Source: Nostoc sp. JL33
Lineage (GTDB): Bacteria > Cyanobacteriota > Cyanobacteriia > Cyanobacteriales > Nostocaceae
NCBI RefSeq assembly: GCF_017114985.1
Contig: NZ_JABXKP010000054.1
Location: 1-64,000, forward strand
Reading direction: 5' to 3'
DNA: 64,000 nucleotides
Below are positions 58,326 to 64,000 of this stretch, one piece after another. Within the stretch, counting starts at the first letter, position 1; each line of letters begins with the position of its first letter. Under the pieces are notes generated by a model. It searched no databases. It worked only from the letters and a program-made list of their open reading frames with translations, and had not been told where the DNA came from. The translations under genes and the position numbers were made by a program.

Positions 58326-58353
58326 GCCCAAGTATGTGTATATCTGGAAATAG
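58326..58353 (+). other. dif-like 28-bp site C2
   Basis: Left arm GCCCAAGTATG, centre TGTATA, right arm TCTGGAAATAG; shares 17 bases exactly with site D. Confidence 0.45.
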
Positions 58354-58602
58354 TTAAGTCCAACTCATTAATCAACACAGAATCAGCATTCCAGTCTAAT
58401 ACCCAGACTGCGACTATCGTGATGGGCTACGCGCCTCTAGGAGCGATCGCTAGAATAATCTTCGCAGAGGCTTCGGATATGGGAAGCACCGATAATCGAT
58501 TTCCTGGTCTGATCACCATTAATTCCTCAAAAACCAAAAGCCCTCGGATTATACCTTGGGCATTTGCTTCATATTGAAGGGCTTTCAACCCCCGCCAACA
58601 AT

Positions 58603-59439
58603 TTAGTTAATTAAGGTATAACCACTATATTGTTGCGCTCTTGCTATAAACCAGTCTAGGAAACTGGGGAAAGTCTCAAAATTAACTACATCTCGGACAT
58701 TGAATTCATAAAGCACCGCAAAACGTGAATAATATATCGCTAGACGCTTTAACTCAATGGCATCTTTTTGCAGCGTTCTCTGAATCACCGACAAAGTATA
58801 GTACCCCATCAACTGATGAAAGTCTCTGAGTCCGAGCTTAAGTTCTTTAAGTGTCTTAAAATCCACGAGCAAATCATGAACGATTAAATCGCCATCGGCG
58901 GCACGAACTAGTCGGGCAGCATTGGGCCAGGTAGGATTCAGAATTGTCTTCTCCGAACACTTAAAAAGCTCAGGCTTTAATAACGAAACTAAATTTCGCA
59001 AATCCTGAATATCTTGCTCATTAATTGTTTCCCAGCCATCATGAATATAGCCAGCCCGCAGAACTGCATCTAGCCTTCCTAGCAAAAGGGCTGATTGGAG
59101 CAGTTCATTTGTGAATTGTCCATTGGTTAAGAATTCTTGGTAATTGTTACGGGCTTGGTCAATAACATTTTTTGCTTGGTTAAACAAATCATTTTGACCC
59201 CTACGGTTAAAATGACGCAAGGCATACTCAGCAATCCATTCTGATTCCTCTGCGTGAGGATTTTGATACTTGATATAGAAACGCAGTAAATAATCGAATA
59301 CAGTACCTACCAATTGGACATTACTACCATTCGGTGCAGCAGCCAATATTTCTTGTTTTAGATCCAGTTTGGGCTTCGGGAATTCTGCTTTAAATCTTGC
59401 CTTAACATCTGGTAATTCAATAAAGTCACTAAGGCTCAT
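58603..59439 (-). CDS. PD-(D/E)XK-like hypothetical protein
   Basis: 278 residues, ATG 59439. Mostly helical N-terminal part (VGTVFDYLLRFYIKYQNPHA, LLGRLDAVLRAGYI), then ADGDLIVHDLLVDFKTLKEL, which fits the GD...(D/E)-x-K core of PD-(D/E)XK folds, then LRDFHQLMGYYTLSVIQ with a RecB/Cas4-like QL..Y motif and RLAIYYSRFAVLYEFNV strands. It probably has a nuclease-type fold; catalysis is not proven. Same strand as the following plasmid genes but separated by about 120 bp. Confidence 0.6.
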   Translation of the reverse strand: MSLSDFIELPDVKARFKAEFPKPKLDLKQEILAAAPNGSNVQLVGTVFDYLLRFYIKYQNPHAEESEWIAEYALRHFNRRGQNDLFNQAKNVIDQARNNYQEFLTNGQFTNELLQSALLLGRLDAVLRAGYIHDGWETINEQDIQDLRNLVSLLKPELFKCSEKTILNPTWPNAARLVRAADGDLIVHDLLVDFKTLKELKLGLRDFHQLMGYYTLSVIQRTLQKDAIELKRLAIYYSRFAVLYEFNVRDVVNFETFPSFLDWFIARAQQYSGYTLIN

Positions 59440-59561
59440 AAATCAAAAAGTGCTTTAAATCAATGACAAAACGGATAAATCAAAACCAGCCTAATTAAAT
59501 TGTCTGGGGAAATATATGATGAATCATCATTGACTTTGACAACAATATAGATTAATCGCGT

Positions 59562-59876
59562 TTAATAATCATCATCAAAGGGACACAGCAGAGCCTGTAA
59601 AAATTCAGGGAGATATTCATACTGCCCCAAAATAATATGGGCTGTGGTCAAATACCATAAATGGTAGGTTTGGGGTTGCTGATGAGTACGTCCTTGAGAA
59701 AACCAGGTGTTGACAGTCCTCAGATCAACCCGGCAAACTTGAGCGATCAATTGCCGATTAAGATCCCAAGTAGCAACAAATTCCTGAAGATCCAAGATTG
59801 GTTCAGCATAAATATATGCTTTCAATCGTTTTAATTGAAGGGAAGTTAAAGGTCGAGGTAATTTAGGACTACTCAT
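59562..59876 (-). CDS. Helix-turn-helix-type small protein
   Basis: 104 residues. LTSLQLKRLKAYIYAEPILD, then the segment NRQLIAQVCRVDLRTVNTWF with SQGRTHQQP, a helix-turn-helix of the Xre/Mor-like kind, and a HLWYLTTAHIILGQYEYLPE helix. Similar short regulators are found beside plasmid genes in cyanobacteria. Its ATG overlaps the TAA of the upstream gene (TAATG), so the two are coupled. Confidence 0.6.
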   Translation of the reverse strand: MSSPKLPRPLTSLQLKRLKAYIYAEPILDLQEFVATWDLNRQLIAQVCRVDLRTVNTWFSQGRTHQQPQTYHLWYLTTAHIILGQYEYLPEFLQALLCPFDDDY

Positions 59877-60412
59877 TAAACCTTACCCAACAGGCATTCA
59901 ATTTCATCTTCCCAGGCAAAAGTTGCTTTTACCCAAGCAGCACTAGTTGAGCTTTCATCTAAAAAAAGAATATAGCGGTACACCCATTGGCAGCGATGAG
60001 CAGCGTAGCAGAGGTAATAGCCAATTAATGTTCCCCACTCAGTAGCACCATCAATGGGAGTTAGGCGAACTCTATCCCCAATAGCATAGTACGGTGATAA
60101 GGTTTCTGATAGATTAGGAAGCTGCAAGGATTGAGGATATTCCAATGTGATGGGCGCGGTAAAGGCATCAACTAAATATGCGGTACGAATGCTATGAAGA
60201 TAATTGCTGACAAGTTCAAAGTTAATCGCTTGTAGTGACTGTTTTATCAGTAAGGCAGCAATTAAACTAGACTCGGATTCAGTGAGGATAGGATATATCT
60301 GTTTTAGTGTTTCTAATAAATTGGTGAGCGCATAATCCTCCATCGCTTGAGAATAGCCTTTTTGATAAGCCAACTCAATTCCAGTTGAGGTACGTCTTGG
60401 TGTTTGAGTCAT
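59876..60412 (-). CDS. Hypothetical protein coupled to the HTH gene
   Basis: 178 residues from ATG 60412 (MTQTPRRTSTGIEL); the longer frame to 60436 adds a His/Asn-rich leader. Helical N-terminal half (LTNLLETLKQIYPILTESES, LIAALLIKQSLQAINFELVS), then a beta-rich C-terminal half (YAIGDRVRLTPIDGATEWGT, WVYRYILFLDESSTSAAWVK) with an SH3-like feel. No family recognised. Operon with 59562-59876 by stop/start overlap. Confidence 0.5.
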   Translation of the reverse strand: MTQTPRRTSTGIELAYQKGYSQAMEDYALTNLLETLKQIYPILTESESSLIAALLIKQSLQAINFELVSNYLHSIRTAYLVDAFTAPITLEYPQSLQLPNLSETLSPYYAIGDRVRLTPIDGATEWGTLIGYYLCYAAHRCQWVYRYILFLDESSTSAAWVKATFAWEDEIECLLGKV

Positions 60413-60460
60413 CTTGTTATTTGAATGCGAATGCACATAGATAGTTACCGCGACTATTGC

Positions 60461-60967
60461 TTATTTTGTTAATTTGTCTTGTGGCTGGATCACAGAGTTA
60501 TCTGGCTGATTTATCAATCTTCCAGCAATTACCCCCACTCCTAAAACCCCGATCATGCTAAAAATGATTAACTTAATTGGCAAATCACTAAGGCTCAAGA
60601 CATGAAGCGATCTCTTTTCAAACTCCCAGTTAACCATCAAAAATTGCACTGGATTAAAATCAAACCACTCTTGGCTTTTAATTAAGTCAACATTACATCG
60701 GCTAAATTTTTGATGCAATTCGCTCTCTACCTCTGCCATATCCTCTACGTAAATAGTCTTGAGGATTTTGACATTACAAGGCGGTTGATTACGATGAAAA
60801 TTATCAAGTCTAGCTTCGGGATTTCTGGATAATCCAATTTTACATCTACGCAACCACGCGCCAGGGATTAAGCCGTGATACCCCTCTGCCTCCATTAAAT
60901 AAATAAATCCCGACTCATGGTCATTTTTGGGCTGATAGACAATTGTCGAAATCTCATCAAGATTCAT
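60461..60967 (-). CDS. T5orf172/Mug113-type GIY-YIG protein with C-terminal TM
   Basis: 168 residues. ESGFIYLMEAEGYHGLIPGA then WLRRCKIGLSRNPEARLDNF is the T5orf172 form of the GIY-YIG fold (YLM ... KIG...R). The pattern continues with KILKTIYVEDMAEVESELHQ, whose Glu and His suit the active site, and EWFDFNP. The C-terminus has a TM helix (LPIKLIIFSMIGVLGVGVIA), unusual for this nuclease family and suggesting membrane attachment. It starts 5 bp after the large coiled-coil ATPase ends, so they are likely one operon. Confidence 0.7.
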   Translation of the reverse strand: MNLDEISTIVYQPKNDHESGFIYLMEAEGYHGLIPGAWLRRCKIGLSRNPEARLDNFHRNQPPCNVKILKTIYVEDMAEVESELHQKFSRCNVDLIKSQEWFDFNPVQFLMVNWEFEKRSLHVLSLSDLPIKLIIFSMIGVLGVGVIAGRLINQPDNSVIQPQDKLTK

Positions 60968-60971
60968 GGAT

Positions 60972-63143
60972 TTATTTCCAGATTATTTTATTGCTAACTG
61001 TGCGTTTTTTACAGTCTAAGCAGCGATATCTATCATCGTTCTGTAGCTTTAAACTTGCGCTCCCACAGTGGGGACAGTGGGGAATTGTGCCAGATTGGTG
61101 GCTACCCCCTACTGTCGAAATTGGTGGCAACACTGCCATTGTGCCAGTGCTTGCTGTGAAAGGCTTTTGGCTTTCGCTTCCCAGTCCGTTACCAATCGTG
61201 CCAGGGGACAAGGCAAGCCTTGCCAGTCGCTTTGTCTCCTCTATTTCTTGATAGTTGAAACTAACTCTATCGAGATTAGGTAAAAAATAAAGCTTGGGTG
61301 AGCGAGAATCGACTACTAAAGCTACTCTCAATAATCTGGCATCGTCGGTAACTAACTCATTTTTATGGTCAATGTATTCTTCGATAGCGTCTAAATTGCG
61401 AGTCAACTTCGCCAAGTTAGAGTCGCTGTTTTTCCCTTTTCCGTAGGTATTTAGGTAATGTCTAATCTTGGAAATGCCAATGATTATCTCGGTGAACAAT
61501 GACCTATCATCATTGGTAAAACCAGGGATTTGTTTAGTCATAACGGACTGCCCAGACACAATCCAACCGATGTTATTGTGTCCAAACTGTTTCAGGATCT
61601 TCTTTAGGTTTTCCCCTGCTTTATATGGCTCACTACAGGAATTCAGAGTGTTATCAAGTTCATCCCATGCCCAAATCTGGAAAAAGCTAGCAGCAAATGT
61701 GGGATTTTTAACTCTGAAATTCCCGTCATCCAAACAATCATCAAAAGACTTAATTGCGGCTGTTGTATCGCCATACTTAAGGAAATGCTCTAATGGATAA
61801 TTGCTATCTTTGAGTGAACCAACAGCACCGGGATAGCTGACTGTAACGAGAGTGTGAGGTACTTTCTCACCCTTCCCGGTATTGCCGCGAGTGCATCCAG
61901 CTTTGACAATTTCGCTAATCATTACCGCAGTGGTTGGGGTTTTACCCACACCTGGATCTGCTATCAGCCGATAGCGGATAGGATGAGACGTAACGTAGTT
62001 AATAAATTCATCGGGAGTTCCGACCATCAATTTAATTTCGTCTGTTTTGATAGCTGGCTCCATCCGGTAACTAACCACAATACAGTCGGTTATTTCCAGC
62101 TTACGAACAGACGTAATTTTGAATATTCCCAGCTTTTTAGCAATGCTCTGAGATTGCCTCTTAATCGCCTCTACAACCGCATTTGCATCAACAGAGCGGG
62201 AATAACCATAACCCACGTCTACAACACCGTCAGGCTTTATCTGAAAGCCTTTAACGCTTAAAGCCAGCGTGATATCAAGAAACAGGGTACGCGCTATTTC
62301 GTTAGCAATTTTCCCATTGATATCAAAACCAAATTCCCCATACAGAGGTTCTGCTAAATCACCCTGTAATTGCTGCTGTAACTGTGCTACACGCTCATTA
62401 AGTAATTCTATTTGGCTAAGATAATTTTGTTGTTCTTCGGAAATTGCTTTGCTGACTTCATCCAAATTATTGTTGTAGCTACTCGCTAAACTCTTGATAA
62501 TTTGAGCTTTACTCTGATGACCATGCGCGACTTTCTCGCCCCAGTTTTGCAGTCGTCTGAATAACTGCATAGTTTCACCAGTTATCGCGTCATGCTCATC
62601 ATAAATTTTCTGCAATTCCTGAGATTTAGCAACCTGGAAACGTTGATTAGCCTCAGTTTCTACTTGATTTTTAAAGCTAAGTTCCCATTGCTCAGTTTCA
62701 CTTTCTAGATATTCAATGCGTTGTTTATCTTGCTGTGATTGGGCAAACGCTTGATTTAACTTGGCTTGCAGTTGGGCAATTAAACCCGTGTTTTCTAGTT
62801 TGTTGTGACCTAATGAGTTTATGGTATTTCTCGCTTCCTTAAGCTCATCCTTCAGGGATTCTAATTGGCTATTCACACTGGCTAGCCTGGATTTACAGTT
62901 GTCAAACTCCCTGATGACTTTATGTAATGTCTTACCTGCTTCTTCGTTCTTACTTTCGGCATCGTTTAATAGTCGCTGCGATTTAGTATCCGCAACAAAG
63001 TAAGTGATGAAACTCGCTGGTAATGCTCCCATACCAAGCATAGATATTATTTTGGCTATGTCGTTGGCAAACCCTCCAGAAGTAATTGCCAACCCAGCGC
63101 AAAACCCAAATACACCCAATCCCAAACTGTGTATTGCTTTCAT
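60972..63143 (-). CDS. Membrane-anchored coiled-coil P-loop protein with zinc ribbon
   Basis: 723 residues, ATG 63143. Two N-terminal TM segments (AIHSLGLGVFGFCAGLAITS, IISMLGMGALPASFITYFVA), a long coiled coil (about 60-270), then a P-loop ATPase domain with RYRLIADPGVGKTPTTAVMI near 395, FQIWAWDELDNTLNS (Walker B-like) near 490 and NNIGWIVSGQSVMTKQIPGF near 525. A C-terminal zinc ribbon, IPHCPHCGSASLKLQNDDRY then RCLDCKKR, ends the protein. It resembles plasmid VirD4/FtsK-like or replication-associated ATPases in plan but I cannot name the family. Its neighbours (63153-64000 and 60461) are probably part of the same membrane complex. Confidence 0.6.
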   Translation of the reverse strand: MKAIHSLGLGVFGFCAGLAITSGGFANDIAKIISMLGMGALPASFITYFVADTKSQRLLNDAESKNEEAGKTLHKVIREFDNCKSRLASVNSQLESLKDELKEARNTINSLGHNKLENTGLIAQLQAKLNQAFAQSQQDKQRIEYLESETEQWELSFKNQVETEANQRFQVAKSQELQKIYDEHDAITGETMQLFRRLQNWGEKVAHGHQSKAQIIKSLASSYNNNLDEVSKAISEEQQNYLSQIELLNERVAQLQQQLQGDLAEPLYGEFGFDINGKIANEIARTLFLDITLALSVKGFQIKPDGVVDVGYGYSRSVDANAVVEAIKRQSQSIAKKLGIFKITSVRKLEITDCIVVSYRMEPAIKTDEIKLMVGTPDEFINYVTSHPIRYRLIADPGVGKTPTTAVMISEIVKAGCTRGNTGKGEKVPHTLVTVSYPGAVGSLKDSNYPLEHFLKYGDTTAAIKSFDDCLDDGNFRVKNPTFAASFFQIWAWDELDNTLNSCSEPYKAGENLKKILKQFGHNNIGWIVSGQSVMTKQIPGFTNDDRSLFTEIIIGISKIRHYLNTYGKGKNSDSNLAKLTRNLDAIEEYIDHKNELVTDDARLLRVALVVDSRSPKLYFLPNLDRVSFNYQEIEETKRLARLALSPGTIGNGLGSESQKPFTASTGTMAVLPPISTVGGSHQSGTIPHCPHCGSASLKLQNDDRYRCLDCKKRTVSNKIIWK

Positions 63144-63152
63144 CGCAGCTAT

Positions 63153-63449
63153 TTAAATCCGTTCAGTATCTAAATTTCTTTTTTGCTCAATGGATATATA
63201 GCCTTGCTCATAAAGCTCTTGCAGTGTATATCCCTCCCAAATCATTTGAGCAATAGTTTCTGGGTCAAGCGGTCGAACTCTTTGTCTCTTTAATTCCTCG
63301 GCACAATAAGGTGAAGTTGCTCCCCCTTCCTGTATCTCCTCTTTTTCACAATCAGTTAACTTCTTTTTCTTCTCCGCTAAAACAGAATTTACTTTAAGTA
63401 CTGTGCCAAGAACTGTTAAAACCAGCAGAGTTGCGGTGAATGTCTTCAT
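63153..63449 (-). CDS. Small exported protein
   Basis: 98 residues, ATG 63449, overlapping the stop of the upstream gene (ATGA). Signal peptide TFTATLLVLTVLGTVLKVNS ending VLA, then a basic stretch EKKKKLTDCEKEEI, a second cysteine (SPYCAEEL) and PETIAQMIWEGYTLQELYEQ with GYISIEQKR at the end. The two cysteines could form a disulfide. Function unknown; the operon context suggests a periplasmic part of a membrane complex with the coiled-coil ATPase. Confidence 0.6.
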   Translation of the reverse strand: MKTFTATLLVLTVLGTVLKVNSVLAEKKKKLTDCEKEEIQEGGATSPYCAEELKRQRVRPLDPETIAQMIWEGYTLQELYEQGYISIEQKRNLDTERI

Positions 63450-64000
63450 TCTTTCACCTCTAGATAATCACCCAACTGTGCTTTAAAACTTGCCAAGTTT
63501 CCTTGTGACTCAACAGTTTTGAACCGCAACTCTTCAGCTTTTATTTGTGCTTGTAACAACTTTTGATTTAGTTCATCTTTGCTGTAAACAGAGATATTCG
63601 TATTGGCAATAGTCTTAACTTGGCTGACATCTAAGGAAACTGACTTCTGGGTAGTTACTTCTTTTTGATTTAAATAATCAATATAGTTACCTTTGGTTTT
63701 CTCGATCTCAGTAGCAGCCTGAATACCAGCGCCAAAAGCCCTTGAATGTTTAGAAACTACAGCAAATTTCTCCCGTGTCAGGTCTAGCGCGGCTCCCGTT
63801 AGTTTCAACGCTCTTGTAGAACCTTCGTAAATTTTCATCCCCTTATCAAACTGACTTTGAGTTGCCTGGGGAAGGCTTTCGGGAGGATTCAAAGGGTCAT
63901 TTACTCGGTAATCTTCTGGCTTAAAAGGTGGCAGCATTGCCGGGATTAGATCCGGCGTGACGGTCATTAAGCCAGGAATACGGGTATCTATGGGAATTGT
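63446..64000 (-). CDS. Plasmid membrane-complex-associated protein, runs off the window edge
   Basis: An ATG at 63967 gives 173 residues, but the frame is open to the window end and reads IPIDTRIPGL just before that ATG, so the true start may lie outside. Features: VTPDLIPAMLPPFKPEDYRV, PPESLPQATQSQFDKGMKIY, a long helical middle with AFGAGIQAATEIEKTKGNYI, and a C-terminal coiled coil (DELNQKLLQAQIKAEELRF). No family recognised. First known gene of the operon that includes 63153-63449 and the ATPase. Confidence 0.5.
   Translation of the reverse strand, partial: TIPIDTRIPGLMTVTPDLIPAMLPPFKPEDYRVNDPLNPPESLPQATQSQFDKGMKIYEGSTRALKLTGAALDLTREKFAVVSKHSRAFGAGIQAATEIEKTKGNYIDYLNQKEVTTQKSVSLDVSQVKTIANTNISVYSKDELNQKLLQAQIKAEELRFKTVESQGNLASFKAQLGDYLEVKE

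Larger units (their letters stand above)
58088..58602. other. Intergenic region with two dif-like sites
   Basis: No convincing gene; the long plus-strand frame at 58224-58577 runs through both sites. Contains site C (58216-58243), site C2 (58326-58353) and a HIP1 at about 58443. Confidence 0.4.

Noticed and set aside
58224-58577. Plus-strand frame of 117 codons
   Set aside because: Runs through two dif-like sites and a HIP1 repeat; composition is not protein-like.
1-64000. CRISPR arrays, rRNA and tRNA genes
   Set aside because: Looked for regularly spaced identical repeats and for RNA gene signatures; the only regular repeats are iterons and in-gene protein repeats.

Overview
The window looks like part of a large plasmid, or plasmid-like accessory replicon, of a filamentous heterocyst-type cyanobacterium (Nostoc, Calothrix, Tolypothrix or a relative). 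The reasons are the very frequent HIP1 octamer GCGATCGC, many small palindromic intergenic repeats, typically cyanobacterial families (two-partner-secretion exoprotein, pentapeptide repeats, WD40, a CyanoTRADDas-like membrane protein), and replication and partition genes with no ribosomal or tRNA genes. Family assignments come from reading motifs by eye; no database was searched.

Layout. 0-6.3 kb is a replication-like region: the end of a coiled-coil/DNA-binding protein, a compact polymerase-B-palm-like protein, a ribbon-helix-helix (RHH) gene behind a perfect 15-bp inverted repeat, a long non-coding stretch with a 36-bp near-palindrome, and a winged-helix Rep-like gene split by one in-frame TAG. 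6.4-9.3 kb is a hemagglutinin-like exoprotein. 10.1-11.2 kb is partition locus 1 (parA, parB-like gene, AT-rich repeat arrays). 11.3-14.6 kb holds a GIY-YIG protein and a PadR / WD40-hemagglutinin chimera / two-TM TRADD-associated operon. 15-17 kb holds MarC and small cargo genes.

17.2-36.7 kb is a defence island, almost entirely on the minus strand: NERD-UvrD helicase, a 175-bp MITE, a nucleotide kinase / prokaryotic viperin / SF1 helicase operon, an EVE protein, an XRE / adenine methyltransferase / PLD-SNF2 helicase operon, a wHTH protein, an XRE / HerA / NurA operon and a PD-(D/E)XK-like protein. The two XRE regulators are close paralogues, each heading one operon.

36.8-45 kb is cargo and debris: S1/P1 nuclease, Zn-finger protein, ChaB, a SF2 helicase, a decayed copy of the coiled-coil family, a remnant of a par locus, the tail of a dead hsdR, and a Xer-like tyrosine recombinase. 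45.6-58.4 kb carries six 28-bp sites built 11-6-11 like dif sites, two of which tightly bracket a single gene. The same stretch has a second partition locus whose parA is cut by an in-frame TGA, and a Z1-ATPase / ankyrin / PLD-helicase cluster. 58.6-64 kb carries small plasmid genes and a membrane-anchored coiled-coil P-loop protein with a zinc ribbon, running off the right edge.

Taken together the window reads as a fused or mosaic plasmid: two partition loci (one broken), two replication-like modules (one broken), several gene remnants and a dense set of anti-phage modules.
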